Shown here one piece after another: positions 9,464-19,383 of a DNA stretch of 64,000 bases (position 1 is the stretch's first letter; each line of letters opens with the position of its first letter). The DNA lies in contig NZ_SNVJ01000002.1 of NCBI RefSeq assembly GCF_009829925.1, positions 124,001 through 188,000 of the forward strand, given 5' to 3'. Below the pieces are notes generated by a model. That model saw only the letters and a program-made list of their open reading frames with translations, did no database searches and had not been told where the DNA came from. The position numbers and the translations under genes are program-made. This DNA comes from Teichococcus coralli. Lineage in GTDB: Bacteria > Pseudomonadota > Alphaproteobacteria > Acetobacterales > Acetobacteraceae.

Positions 9464-9595
9464 CCGGCTTCCCCCTCGTTCCTGAACACAATCGTTCCGG
9501 AGGATGCCGGTGGCGCCGTGGCCTCGCAAGTCGTCAGTGGCCGGGCGCGGCCTGCCTGGGCGTTCCGGCCCGGAGGCGGGCGCGCCCGCCGCGCC

Positions 9596-10066
9596 TCACG
9601 AGCCGTAGCGCAGCACGACCAGACCCGGGTCGCACCGCACCGCGCGAAGGCTGGCGCCGCCCTCGCCACCGCCCTGCTGCGCGCCCAGCCAGGCGCCATG
9701 CAGGCCTTCCAGCACCATCGCGATCCAGCGGCCGGCCTCGTCGCCCGTGGCGCCGACCGCCGGAGCGGCATGGTGGGTGAGCCGCAGGCTGCGGTCGGTC
9801 TCGTCCAGCGCCACGCCGACATAGCCCCAGCCGATCGCGCCCAGCGCGTCGTTCATGCGCCCCTCCAGCTCCGCCAGCGTGCTGGCCGGCTGGAGCGGCA
9901 TCCCGGCCGCCATCTGTGCCCCGACGGAGCGCAGCAGCACGCTGCGGCTGGCCTCATCCACCCGGGCGCCCAGTGTCTCCAACAGGGCCCGCAGGAAGCC
10001 ACGCCACTGCATGCTGACATCCCGGCGCGCCAAGTAAGCAAGCGCCGCCTGGTCTGCCTCGGTCAT
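9596..10066 (-). CDS. bcsD: Cellulose synthase subunit BcsD (AcsD)
   Basis: A 156-residue protein, the same length as AcsD of Komagataeibacter as I recall it. It shares that protein's landmarks: an N-terminal WRGFLRALLETLGARVD, then TLAELEGRMNDALGAIGWGYV, and AGRWIAMVLEGLHGAWLGAQ near the end. AcsD forms a periplasmic octameric ring that gathers glucan chains from neighbouring synthases into crystalline ribbons. It has no signal peptide, as expected for the family. It is the last gene of the cellulose operon, 60 bases after bcsC. The small size and weak conservation make it easy to label as hypothetical; the locus context supports the assignment. Confidence 0.85.
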   Translation of the reverse strand: MTEADQAALAYLARRDVSMQWRGFLRALLETLGARVDEASRSVLLRSVGAQMAAGMPLQPASTLAELEGRMNDALGAIGWGYVGVALDETDRSLRLTHHAAPAVGATGDEAGRWIAMVLEGLHGAWLGAQQGGGEGGASLRAVRCDPGLVVLRYGS

Positions 10067-10126
10067 CCGTTCCGTACTCCTGCCATTTCCCTGCCTGCCG
10101 CCCGCGCGAATCCGAAGCGGCGGGCG

Positions 10127-13100
10127 TCACTGATCAAGCCGATAACGCGCATAAAGCAGACCGCGCGCCTCGCTCCAATCGGCTGATTTGTCGTAGCGCA
10201 GCGCCGCGCCGAGCCGCAGCGCCGGGGTGAGCGCATATTCAAGGTCCCCGCGCAGGCCGCCGATGAAGCCCGTCTGCGTCTGACCCGGGTAGAAGGCCTG
10301 CACGGTGGCATCCCCGGCTGCCTGGGCCTCAAGCTGGGCCTGGCGGGCACCGTCGGTCGGGAAGTAGGGCGCCCGATCCTCGCGCCAGGACGCGACGCCG
10401 ACGCTGGCGCCGACGCGGTAGGCCAGGTTGCCCGCGCGCGCGCGGTAGTCCACCGGCACCGTCGCGGAAACATAGGATTGCGGGCTGTAGTAGCCGCCGT
10501 GCCCGAGCGTGAAGAGGCGCAGGTTCTTGTCATAGGACTGGTAGAACAGGTCCAGCCCGGCGACCAGCTCGTCATTCGGGTTGCGGAAGATGGCGTGGCT
10601 CAGGCCCAGACCGGCCTCGATGCGCGTGTTGTCGGCCACGCCATCGCCTTCCAGCGTGGAGTAGCCCCCGCCGGCGTAGAAGTTGGTGTTGCCCACGCCG
10701 TACTCGAACTGGCCGCGCGCGGTGTTGCGCACCACCCCGCCCCAGACCTGACCCGTGGCGGGATCGCGCTGGCCGGCCCAGGAGAGCAGCGTGTCGGTCA
10801 TCGCCCGCCGTTCGCCGGTCACGCGCACCCGGAGGTTATCGTTGAGCGCCGGCGCCACCTCGATGCCGCCCACCAGGTTCTGCCGCCGGAAGCCCAGCGG
10901 GGTCGTGCCGATATCCAGCGAGAAATTGTCCCGCGTGTAGCCGAGGCCAAGGGAGACGCCGGCAGCCGAGCTGTCGCGCGGGGTGAGCGCCTGCGCCTGG
11001 CTGGAGTTGATGCTGCTCTGCGGTCCCGGCAGGGAAAGCGCGTTGGAGCCGAAGCGGCGCAGTGTGGCGGCGTTCTGCTCCATGCCGCCCGAGTCAATGC
11101 TGACCGCCTGAGCACGCAACGCGATCCGGCCGCCGACCCCGGGCATGCTGGTGGAAACCTCGGCCCCGCCGCCGACCTCGACCAGCCGGTCCAGCCCGGC
11201 CTCGCCCGAACGGCTGCGGAAGCTGACGCCGGGCGTCGCGTAGGAAGCCGACTGGTCCTGCACGGCGGCGTATTCGCGGTTGATCTCGGCCAGCAGCGGG
11301 TCTGCCGGGGCGCCGCCGGCGTAGGCGGCTGTCGCCAGCCCCTGCCCGGCCAGCGAGACGCGGCGGAAGGGGTTCTCCGCTGCCCCGGCCGCACCCGAGG
11401 CACCGGAGCCGCCGGGGAAGCTGCCCAGCCCGCGGTCCACGCCAAGCTGGCTGCGCCGCTGCTCGGCCGCGAGCTGCAGGGCCGCACGGGCCCGGCGCGT
11501 ATCCCCGCTGGCGCGCGCCAGCCGGGCCTCCAGCAGCGTCATCCGCGGGTCGTTGGGCGCCAATGCACGGCCTTCCGCCAGCAGTGCCTCGGCGCGGCCC
11601 CACTGGCTCAGTGCGATGGCGGCCTCGATGGCGCCGGAGCGTGCCTCGGCATTGCGCGGGTCGCGGCTGAGCACCGCCTCGGCAATGCGCTGCGCCTCAC
11701 GCGGCTCGCGCGCACCCTGGTAGAGCCGCGCCAGCGCCATGTTGGCGCCGGGGTCCTGCGGGTTCTGCTGCAGCACCGGCACCAGCTGGTCATAGGCGGC
11801 GGCCTGGTTGCCCTGCTCGTTCAGCTTGTCGCTGGCGCGGATGGCGAAGCCGCTGCGCAACCCGGCGAGCTGGCGCCGCTCGTCGGCGGTGAGCCGGCTG
11901 TCCTGTGCGAGCTGACTGGCCAGCAGCGCAGCCTCCTGGTCGAGCCCCGCCTCCAGCAAGGCCCGGGCGATGCCGATGCGGCCGGAAGGCGGCGCGCCCC
12001 GGTTCACCGCCAGCGCCACCCGCGCGGCCTCGGCCGCGCCGGTGCGGTCACCGATGTCAGAGAGCGCATCAACCACCAGCGCCGCCATTTCGCCGCTCGG
12101 GTCCGGGCGCGCGGCGAGCGATAGCAGGCGGCGGCGCGCCTCGTCCGGCCTGCCATATCGTGCCGGCTCGGCGGCGGCGGCGACCTCCCGCTGCACCCGG
12201 ACGCTCCGCAGCAGCCGGTTCTGGTCCGCGCTGCGCAGCCGCTCCGGGATCCGCTCGACCAGGTGCGCGGCATCCTGCGTGCGGCCCTGTTCGCCGGCGA
12301 AGAGAGCGGCCGCGTGCAGCGCCTCGGCATTGCCGCTGGCGGCCAGCTGCTCGACCAGCGCGCGCCCTTCCTCCGCCTGCCCCGTCCGGGCCAGTGCGCG
12401 GGCGAGATCCAGCCGGATCCAGGGGTTGTCGGCATCGGCGGCGAGCGCCGCCCGCAGCAGGGCCAGCGCCGCTTCCGGATCGCCGGCGCGGTTGGCCTCG
12501 GCGCGCAGGGCTTCGGCGCGCTGCGCAGCGGCCGTGGCGGCGAAGGCGGCGCCACGCTGCTGCGCCATCTGCTCGGCCTCGGCGAAGCGTCCCTGGCGCT
12601 GCAGCGAGTCGTAGAGGCCGGCGAGCGCAGCGGCGAGGTTCGGCCGCCGGCTCAGTGCGGCACGATAGTGCTGCTCGGCGCCCGCGGCGTCTTCGCGGCG
12701 CAGGGCGATGTCACCGAGCAGCACCTCGGCATCCGCGCGATCGCCCCCATCACGACGGACCGTGCGCTGCAGCAGGGTTTCGGCCGCGTCGAGCTGGCCG
12801 CGGTTGAGCAAGGCCCGCGCCTGGTTCAGCTCGCCGGTGAAATGCGCGCCCTCCAGCGCCTTTCCCCATTTGCGGGACCCGTCCCGCGGGTCGAGCGTGA
12901 TGGCCTGGTTCAGGAGGCTACGGGCCTCCGCATTGCGGCCCTGCCGCAGCCGGACGATGCCAAGGCCGCCCTTCGCATCGCTGTCCCGGGCATCCTTCTC
13001 CAGCACCGCCTCGAAGGCCTGCGCCGCCTCGCCGAGGCGCCCCGCGTCCAGCGCCGCGAAGCCACGGATGCGGGCCGAACCGACCTCGTCCACAGGGCCG

Positions 13101-13906
13101 GCCGGCGGATTTCGGGCCTCCTCCAGCCGCTTCTGCAGGGCAGGATCGTTGGGATGCGTGCGCAGGAAGTCCTCGATGCCGGGGACGGCGTCCGGATCCG
13201 GGCCCTGCCAGAGCAACGCCTGCCGCCAGGCCGCCGTGGCGGCATTGGCGATCGAGGGCTGCTGCGTCAGGTCGCGCAGCCGGCGGATGCCCTCGGCCCG
13301 CGACCCCTCACGGTAGGTGAGGATCTGCGCATAGGCGAGCGCCAGGCGCGGGTCCTTCGAATTGCGCTCGGCCAGCCGCTCCATCGCGTCCCGCGCCTCG
13401 GCATAGCCGTTCTGGGTGCCGGCGAGGGTCTGGTAGAACTCGATGGCATAGGCATCGGGCGGCGTGCCGCCACCGAAGAGCTGCCGGTAACGTTCGACAG
13501 CGGCAGCCGCCTGCCCGTTCTGCGCCATGCGCCGCGCCTCCGCGACGGCACCTTGATCAACCGTCGCGCCACGCACCGTGCGCGCGGCCTCGGTGTTGCG
13601 CGGGTCGGCCGGGGCGGCCTTGCGCAGCCGCACGAGATAGCCGTTGGCCTCGCTTGGATTGCCGGCCTCGGCCGCCGCGGCGGCGGCGGCGGCCAGCGCG
13701 TCCACATTGTTCGGCTCCACCGTCAGAACACGCTCAAGCGTCTGCAGCGCGCGGTCCGGGCGGTTCTGGGTGCGCCAGTAGCTCGCCTGCTCCAGCAGGA
13801 CGGAAATGGCATTCTCCTGCGCGCTGGCCAATGCCGGCCCGAGCAGCGGCAGGGCTGCCGCCACCGAGAAGACACTGGCCAGCAGGCGGGCGCGGAGAGG
13901 AGTCAT
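10127..13906 (-). CDS. bcsC: Cellulose synthase subunit BcsC (TPR scaffold and outer-membrane pore)
   Basis: 1259 residues. A signal peptide (about residues 1-29, ending ALASAQ) is followed by some 700 residues of tandem TPR repeats (for example VEPNNVDALAAAAAAAAEAG and DARDSDAKGGLGIVRLRQGR) in the periplasm. The C-terminal part after about residue 800 is the outer-membrane beta-barrel, rich in alternating aromatic strands and ending YARYRLDQ. It exports the glucan chain and docks the inner-membrane synthase. The frame extends 45 codons upstream inside bcsAB; the ATG at 13906, overlapping the bcsAB stop by four bases and leading into the signal peptide, is the clear start. Confidence 0.93.
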   Translation of the reverse strand: MTPLRARLLASVFSVAAALPLLGPALASAQENAISVLLEQASYWRTQNRPDRALQTLERVLTVEPNNVDALAAAAAAAAEAGNPSEANGYLVRLRKAAPADPRNTEAARTVRGATVDQGAVAEARRMAQNGQAAAAVERYRQLFGGGTPPDAYAIEFYQTLAGTQNGYAEARDAMERLAERNSKDPRLALAYAQILTYREGSRAEGIRRLRDLTQQPSIANAATAAWRQALLWQGPDPDAVPGIEDFLRTHPNDPALQKRLEEARNPPAGPVDEVGSARIRGFAALDAGRLGEAAQAFEAVLEKDARDSDAKGGLGIVRLRQGRNAEARSLLNQAITLDPRDGSRKWGKALEGAHFTGELNQARALLNRGQLDAAETLLQRTVRRDGGDRADAEVLLGDIALRREDAAGAEQHYRAALSRRPNLAAALAGLYDSLQRQGRFAEAEQMAQQRGAAFAATAAAQRAEALRAEANRAGDPEAALALLRAALAADADNPWIRLDLARALARTGQAEEGRALVEQLAASGNAEALHAAALFAGEQGRTQDAAHLVERIPERLRSADQNRLLRSVRVQREVAAAAEPARYGRPDEARRRLLSLAARPDPSGEMAALVVDALSDIGDRTGAAEAARVALAVNRGAPPSGRIGIARALLEAGLDQEAALLASQLAQDSRLTADERRQLAGLRSGFAIRASDKLNEQGNQAAAYDQLVPVLQQNPQDPGANMALARLYQGAREPREAQRIAEAVLSRDPRNAEARSGAIEAAIALSQWGRAEALLAEGRALAPNDPRMTLLEARLARASGDTRRARAALQLAAEQRRSQLGVDRGLGSFPGGSGASGAAGAAENPFRRVSLAGQGLATAAYAGGAPADPLLAEINREYAAVQDQSASYATPGVSFRSRSGEAGLDRLVEVGGGAEVSTSMPGVGGRIALRAQAVSIDSGGMEQNAATLRRFGSNALSLPGPQSSINSSQAQALTPRDSSAAGVSLGLGYTRDNFSLDIGTTPLGFRRQNLVGGIEVAPALNDNLRVRVTGERRAMTDTLLSWAGQRDPATGQVWGGVVRNTARGQFEYGVGNTNFYAGGGYSTLEGDGVADNTRIEAGLGLSHAIFRNPNDELVAGLDLFYQSYDKNLRLFTLGHGGYYSPQSYVSATVPVDYRARAGNLAYRVGASVGVASWREDRAPYFPTDGARQAQLEAQAAGDATVQAFYPGQTQTGFIGGLRGDLEYALTPALRLGAALRYDKSADWSEARGLLYARYRLDQ

Positions 13907-16900
13907 TGCGTCCTGGTCCTCAGACGGAGGGCGGCACGGCGGCGCAGCGCCCAATAGGTCGGCACGGCGATGCAGATCGCCGCCATGGCGGCCAGCAGCA
14001 GCAGAAGATCGGGCCGCTTGCCCAGCCAGTACTGCGGCCACAGGTGCAGCGGCAGGTTGCCGACCGTGTAGTTCGGCTTGATCTTGAAGGCCGAGAGTCG
14101 CCCGCCGGATACCATCACCAGGTCCCCCTGGATCTGCGAAAGCTGCTTGCTGTCGCCGAGGGCGTTGACCATGGCTTCCATGCCCTGCGGGTTGGTGCCG
14201 GTCAGCGCGACCACCGAGCGGTGGCTCTTGAGCGGGCTCTCGAACCCGATCAGCATGCCGGTTCCTTCGCCAGGCGCGGTGAGCACGGCTTCCAGCTGCT
14301 GCCGCTGCAGGCGACGATCATCGCTCAGGAACAGGTTGCGGAAGTTCTCCAGCATATCCGGCAGCGCCACCGCGACGCGGTTGCCCTCCACCCGCAACGG
14401 CCCGTCCCGGCCCAGCAGCGTCGTGAGCGCCGGTTGCCGGCCAACCGCACCCACCACCAGCAAGTCCCGGTCCGCCACCTGCTCCATGGCGCTCGGCCGT
14501 ACCACCTGGATCCCTGTGGCGGGGGAGCCGACAATGGCGGCCATCTTGCCGATCAGCGTCAGGAAGCTCGACAGCTCCAGGGTGTTGGCGCGTTCCGGCA
14601 GCACGGCGGCCGTGCCGGAGAAGTCCGCCATCCTGGTGAACGGAAAGCCGGCACCGGCGAAATAGGCAAGGTTCGGCAACTCGGCGAAGTGGTAGGCGCG
14701 TGAAAGGTCGATGGTGCTGTCGGGGTCCACCGAAGCGCGCACATCGCCCGGGATTGCCGTGCAGTCGCCACGGTTGAGCGGCCGCATGTCAAAGCGCAGC
14801 TGCAACTCGTTCTGGCCGAAGACCAGATAGGGCGGCAGGCCCACCTGCCCCGCGGCGCGGTCCGGCACGGCACCAAGGCCGGTCTGCCGCGCCACCCAGC
14901 TCCAGGGCCAGCTCGGCTCGGTTTCCCGCAGCGGGAAGGATTTGAGATAGTGGTTGTTCAGCGTCGCATCGAGGCGCGAAACGGCCACGTCCACCACCGG
15001 GCCGGGTGGCGCGCGGAACTTCACGTCCACCGGCAGGGGGCGGTCGCGCCAGGTGTAGAGGTCCGGAGCCGTCCGGAAGGGAATGGAGATGGCGCCCGGG
15101 GCGAAGCCGAAGCTCTGCAGCTCGGAAGGGTCCACAAGCTCGCCGAAGCGCACCGGCCGGTCGTCACGGATCCAGCGCGGGGCGTCATAGGGCACGCGCG
15201 CGGGCATCTCCGGCTGCTGCACCAGCGCGATCTCGCCGGACAGCGCGTGCTTGCCGACAGCCAGCGCCTGCGCGGCAACCGCCGCCTCGGCGCTGCTGCG
15301 CCCGCCGACCACCAGCAGCAGGGATTCAGGGTCGGAGGGGTTCGGCACCACGGCAAGGGTTGGTCCCTCCATCCGCGGCAGGGCGAGGCCGGGGACAGTC
15401 TCGCTGCCGGCCACCAGCACCATGGCATCGCCGCGCAAGGGCACGCTGGTGCTCACCGGGAAGACGGCACCGCGATAGTCGGCCTGCACCGCGAACCAGG
15501 ATGTGGCGATGGCGGCGGCGCGCACCAGGTCGGTGCCCGCGCCATCCGGCAGCACCACCGGCAGCATGAGGCGTTGGTTGCGCAGGCGGCGATCAAAGAA
15601 CGGCTCCGGCAGGCGCGCGAGATCCCGTGACAGGGGGAGCTTCTCGACGGTGAGCTGAAGCGTGGAAAGCTCGGAGATGGTGGACCAGAGCAGGCCGGAG
15701 AGCGGGTCGTTGCACTCCGCCGCATAGCGGCCGGTGAACCGGAAATTGAGCCGGTTGGCCTCGGTGAAGAAAACAGGATTCACCGGAAACTCGATGGGGC
15801 CGAAGCTCGGCCTTGCGCGGTCCGGCGTGATGGTGCCGATGAACTGCTCGTTCAGAGTGACGGCGATCTGGCTGAGCTCGGGGATCAACGCGGGGCTGGT
15901 GGCACCCTGCAGCACAAGCTTGCCGCCGGTGACCACCTCGTCGGAACGGATGCCGAAGAGAACGCCCTGGAGGTCCGAGACGCCATGCAACTGCATGGGC
16001 CCGCTGAGGCCAAGTTGCCGCAGGGTGCGGGTCTCGACCCGCGCGGTGCCGGCGGCTGCCGCGGCTTCGTCGGGCAGAGCGGGGCCCGCGGGCCGCATCG
16101 CGGCGGCAGGCCCGCCGGGGAGTGGCGCAAGGCCAGGCAGCTCCGGCGCCGCATTCGGTAGCGGTGCCCAGCCCGGGACGCGCGGCGTGCCGGCATCCGG
16201 CAGCGGCGACCTCGACAAGGGTGGCGGCGGCAGAGGCGCCTGCGGGCGCTGCGCCCAGGCGGCACCGGGCAACGCCAGGCCCGCGCAGATCAGCAGCAGC
16301 ACCGCGGCCGCCCGGCGCACCTTGCCTTCCTGGCCGCCCTCCCTTGCCGGCTGAACGGGCAGCGCAGCCACGGTGGAGGGCGACGCCGCCCCTGGCCCGG
16401 CCGGGGACGGGGCCGCCTTGGCCGCGGCCGCGGCCGCCTGCCTGCGTGCCCGTCGCTCCGCGCGCTTGCGCAGCGAGAACTGGCTGTCCCCGCGGAACAG
16501 GCCGCCGATGCTGACAACGACCTCAAGCAGGGCGCGCATGGGCCGGTCGGGGCGGACATTGTCCCAGTCGATCCAGGCATCGGCGCGGCCGAGCACCACG
16601 CGAACGATGTTGCCCTCGTCCAGCACGCCCTGTGGCGTGAAGCGCACATGCATGCGCTGGTTCTGGCTGCGCAGGATCTCGGCCGGCAACACCACCTGCT
16701 CGTCGCTGATCCGGAAGGCGAGCATCGTCGGCGTCTCGGGCGGGAGGTCCAGCGGTTCGGACAACATCAGCGCGACGCCGCCCAGGGAGACGTCGATACT
16801 CTCGCCATCGACCTGCCGCCCGTCCGGCAACGCAACCGTCACCGGCAGCCGCGCGCTGATGCGATGGCGCTCGCGCACCTGGCGGCGCTCGCGGCCAACC

Positions 16901-18567
16901 GCGAGGCCGGCCATCACGGTCATCAGCGATAGCACCACCCAGATGGCGTTCAGCGCATTCGCCTGGAACTCCAGGCTGGAGGGCGGGTTGGCGGCCATGC
17001 CGTAGATGCCGGAGAGCAGGCCGAGCATAAGGAACACCGCGAGCGCGAAGTTCGGCCCCACCGCGCGCATGTCGAAATAGCCTTCGTCGAGCGTGCCGCC
17101 CTTGTCCGTCACGTTGAACTTGCCCTTCTTGGGATCGAACAGCGTGGTCAGCACGACGGGCAGCAGATAGAGCGACAGCACCGTCTCGTAGATTTCCGAC
17201 CAGAAGCTGTGGCGCACGCTGCCCTGCAGGCGGCTGTTGGTCGCCACCGAATGGATGATGTGCGGCCCGGCGAAGGCGGCGATGGCCAGCGGCGAGGCGG
17301 CGATCAGGTTCTGTCCGAGCAGCAGGAAGGCCAGCGGCGCGGTCAGGAAGACGAAGCGCGGCAGCGGGAACAGGAAGTGCCACTGCGCATTGAGGTAGCA
17401 GAGGCGCTGGTACAGCTTGAGCCCTGGGCCCAGCAGCGGGTTCTCCACGCGGAAGATCTGGATCATGCCGCGCGCCCAGCGCATGCGCTGGCCGATATGC
17501 GAGATCAGCCGGTCCGTCGCCAGGCCGGCGGCGAGCGGCACGCGCAGATAGGCCGTGCGCCAGCCCAGCCGCTGCATCTTCAGCGAGCAGTGGCAGTCCT
17601 CGGTGACGGTCTGGGTCGGTACGCCGCCCACCTGCTCCAGGGCGGTCCGCCGCAGCACGGCGCAGGAGCCGCAGAAGAAGGTCGCGTTCCAGAGGTCATT
17701 GCCCTGCTGGACCAGCCCATAGAACAGCAATCCCTCGTTGGGTACCCGCTTCCCGGAGGCCAGGTTCCGCTCGAAGGGGTCGGGCGAGTAGAAATGGTGC
17801 GGCGTCTGCAACATGCCGATGCCGCGGTCGCGGAGCATCCATCCGATCGTGAACTGCAGGAAGCCGCGCGTCGCCACGTGGTCGCAGTCGAAGATGACGA
17901 TGTACTCGCCGTTGGTCTTGGTCGTGGCGTGGTTGATGTTGCCGGCCTTGGCGCCCTTGTTGTCAGGGCGGATCATGTAGCCGCAGCCGATCTCCTCGGC
18001 GAACTTGCGGAAGTCCTCCCGCCGCCCGTCGTCGAGGATGTAGACGTTCATCTTGTCGCGTGGCCAATCCATCGAGAGCGCGCCGAAGACGGACGGCTTC
18101 ACCACCTCGAGCGGCTCGTTGTAGGTCGGGATGAACACGTCGACTACCGGCCACTGGTCCGGATCGTCCGGCATCGGCACGGGCTTGCGATCCAGCGGCC
18201 AGAGCTGCTGGAAGTAGGACAGCAGCAGGGCGATCACGGCATAGAGTTCGGCCAGCAGCAGGCCGGTTCCGAAGAAGGTGCTGAAGAAACCGGAGTAATC
18301 AAGCGTCTCGGTGATGCGCCAGTAGACGTAGCGCAGCGACACCAGCGAGGAGAGGCCGACCAGGAAGAACATCGCGCCCCGGCCCGGCATGCGCGCGACG
18401 ATCAGAAAGATCAGGAAGCTGCCAAGCGCCAGCCAGGCCTGCTGCATCGCTTCCAGAGGCGCGACGATGAAAATCGTTCCGAGCAGCACGCCGACCGCGG
18501 CGAGCAGCACGTTCAGCGCAGTCCAGCGCCGCACCATTCGGTGCAGAAGGCCAATCATCGTCACCAC
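13903..18567 (-). CDS. bcsAB: Fused cellulose synthase BcsA-BcsB (AcsAB type)
   Basis: A 1554-residue fusion of the catalytic subunit and its periplasmic partner. Residues 1-125 hold membrane helices; the family-2 glycosyltransferase at about 140-400 shows D180 (ILDDG), DCD at 227-229, FFCGS at 297-301, TED at 322-324 and QRMRW at 360-364. A PilZ c-di-GMP domain at about 559-665 has RHRISAR and DVSLGG, so synthesis should respond to c-di-GMP. Around 752-772 a basic stretch, hydrophobic core and AWAQ resemble an internal signal peptide, after which the BcsB carbohydrate-binding and flavodoxin-like domains begin. A final membrane helix and an arginine-rich tail end the protein. An alternative ATG three codons in (18558) is equally possible. 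It overlaps bcsQ by seven bases. Confidence 0.96.
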   Translation of the reverse strand: MVTMIGLLHRMVRRWTALNVLLAAVGVLLGTIFIVAPLEAMQQAWLALGSFLIFLIVARMPGRGAMFFLVGLSSLVSLRYVYWRITETLDYSGFFSTFFGTGLLLAELYAVIALLLSYFQQLWPLDRKPVPMPDDPDQWPVVDVFIPTYNEPLEVVKPSVFGALSMDWPRDKMNVYILDDGRREDFRKFAEEIGCGYMIRPDNKGAKAGNINHATTKTNGEYIVIFDCDHVATRGFLQFTIGWMLRDRGIGMLQTPHHFYSPDPFERNLASGKRVPNEGLLFYGLVQQGNDLWNATFFCGSCAVLRRTALEQVGGVPTQTVTEDCHCSLKMQRLGWRTAYLRVPLAAGLATDRLISHIGQRMRWARGMIQIFRVENPLLGPGLKLYQRLCYLNAQWHFLFPLPRFVFLTAPLAFLLLGQNLIAASPLAIAAFAGPHIIHSVATNSRLQGSVRHSFWSEIYETVLSLYLLPVVLTTLFDPKKGKFNVTDKGGTLDEGYFDMRAVGPNFALAVFLMLGLLSGIYGMAANPPSSLEFQANALNAIWVVLSLMTVMAGLAVGRERRQVRERHRISARLPVTVALPDGRQVDGESIDVSLGGVALMLSEPLDLPPETPTMLAFRISDEQVVLPAEILRSQNQRMHVRFTPQGVLDEGNIVRVVLGRADAWIDWDNVRPDRPMRALLEVVVSIGGLFRGDSQFSLRKRAERRARRQAAAAAAKAAPSPAGPGAASPSTVAALPVQPAREGGQEGKVRRAAAVLLLICAGLALPGAAWAQRPQAPLPPPPLSRSPLPDAGTPRVPGWAPLPNAAPELPGLAPLPGGPAAAMRPAGPALPDEAAAAAGTARVETRTLRQLGLSGPMQLHGVSDLQGVLFGIRSDEVVTGGKLVLQGATSPALIPELSQIAVTLNEQFIGTITPDRARPSFGPIEFPVNPVFFTEANRLNFRFTGRYAAECNDPLSGLLWSTISELSTLQLTVEKLPLSRDLARLPEPFFDRRLRNQRLMLPVVLPDGAGTDLVRAAAIATSWFAVQADYRGAVFPVSTSVPLRGDAMVLVAGSETVPGLALPRMEGPTLAVVPNPSDPESLLLVVGGRSSAEAAVAAQALAVGKHALSGEIALVQQPEMPARVPYDAPRWIRDDRPVRFGELVDPSELQSFGFAPGAISIPFRTAPDLYTWRDRPLPVDVKFRAPPGPVVDVAVSRLDATLNNHYLKSFPLRETEPSWPWSWVARQTGLGAVPDRAAGQVGLPPYLVFGQNELQLRFDMRPLNRGDCTAIPGDVRASVDPDSTIDLSRAYHFAELPNLAYFAGAGFPFTRMADFSGTAAVLPERANTLELSSFLTLIGKMAAIVGSPATGIQVVRPSAMEQVADRDLLVVGAVGRQPALTTLLGRDGPLRVEGNRVAVALPDMLENFRNLFLSDDRRLQRQQLEAVLTAPGEGTGMLIGFESPLKSHRSVVALTGTNPQGMEAMVNALGDSKQLSQIQGDLVMVSGGRLSAFKIKPNYTVGNLPLHLWPQYWLGKRPDLLLLLAAMAAICIAVPTYWALRRRAALRLRTRTQ

Positions 18568-19376
18568 CTCGTCCGCATCCCGGCCGTCATGCTGGCCTCG
18601 CTGACTTCTTGCGTCATCGGCAGCAGCGCCTCGATGGCCCGCGCCACATGGGCGATGTCCGCCGCCGCGGCGCTGCCCGGCGCCATCTCATGAACCAGGC
18701 GCATATGCGCCTGCGCCTCGCTCAGAGCGTCGTCGCGGCTCACCGCGCCGAGCAGGCGCGCGCCCAGGTGGCGCGCCAAGGTTTCCGCCGCCGTGCGCGA
18801 AAGGCGCGAGTGCATGTCAACGCCGTTCAGCACGAACTGAAGGCGTCCCGTGAGCAGGGCGGACATCGTGCCGCCGCCAAGAAAGCGGCCGCTCTCCACC
18901 TCGCCCAGCACCGCGGCGCTGATTGCATCGCTCTGGAGCACCGTGACGACCACCGTCGCAAGCGGCGCGGCCACCGCCAGCGGCTGCGAGGGTCCCGGCG
19001 GCAGGTCGGCCAGCACCAGCAGCCGCGGATCGGACAGCATCTCCCGCAGGGGGCCGCTCAGCAGGAGCGGGTCGCGCTCCAGGGCCGCAGCCTGGTGCAG
19101 CGCCGCGCGCAGGTCGGCGGCGCCATGCGGAAGCAGCGCCACCCCCGAGCTCGTGGGCCGCACCAGGCGGCGCCAGTCGGGCTGCCGGAGAAGTTCGGCC
19201 ATGAAGCCGGCGGTGTCATGCAAGGGAATGCCGAAATGCAGCCGAAGGGCATTCTGCGGATCAAGATCGATCACCAGGACGGATCGACCGGCGCGCCGCA
19301 GCGCGTCGGCCACATTCGCAACCAGCGTCGTCTTGCCCACTCCACCCTTGGGCGATGCGAAAGCGATCAGCGGCAT
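18561..19376 (-). CDS. bcsQ: Cellulose biosynthesis protein BcsQ (ParA/MinD-like ATPase)
   Basis: A 271-residue deviant Walker-A ATPase. It starts MPLIAFASPKGGVGKTTLVA, with the P-loop at about residues 9-17 (KGGVGKTT), then VLVIDLDPQNALRLHFGIPL and a Walker-B-like LVLADLPPGP. BcsQ proteins localise and assemble the cellulose secretion complex. It overlaps bcsAB by seven bases and lies seven bases after the proline-rich gene, consistent with one transcript. Komagataeibacter-type operons as I remember them lack this gene, so its combination here with bcsAB and bcsD is notable. Confidence 0.9.
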   Translation of the reverse strand: MPLIAFASPKGGVGKTTLVANVADALRRAGRSVLVIDLDPQNALRLHFGIPLHDTAGFMAELLRQPDWRRLVRPTSSGVALLPHGAADLRAALHQAAALERDPLLLSGPLREMLSDPRLLVLADLPPGPSQPLAVAAPLATVVVTVLQSDAISAAVLGEVESGRFLGGGTMSALLTGRLQFVLNGVDMHSRLSRTAAETLARHLGARLLGAVSRDDALSEAQAHMRLVHEMAPGSAAAADIAHVARAIEALLPMTQEVSEASMTAGMRTRW

Positions 19377-19383
19377 CGAATTC

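Noticed and set aside
9575..9590. GGCGGGCGCGCCCGCC palindrome after bcsD as a terminator
   Set aside because: The palindrome is perfect but has no loop and no T-tract, and such GC palindromes are common at this composition.
13654..14703. Long plus-strand frames opposite bcsC and bcsAB
   Set aside because: Low-complexity Arg/Gly/Gln/His translations with no motif, fully overlapping genes with clear family features.
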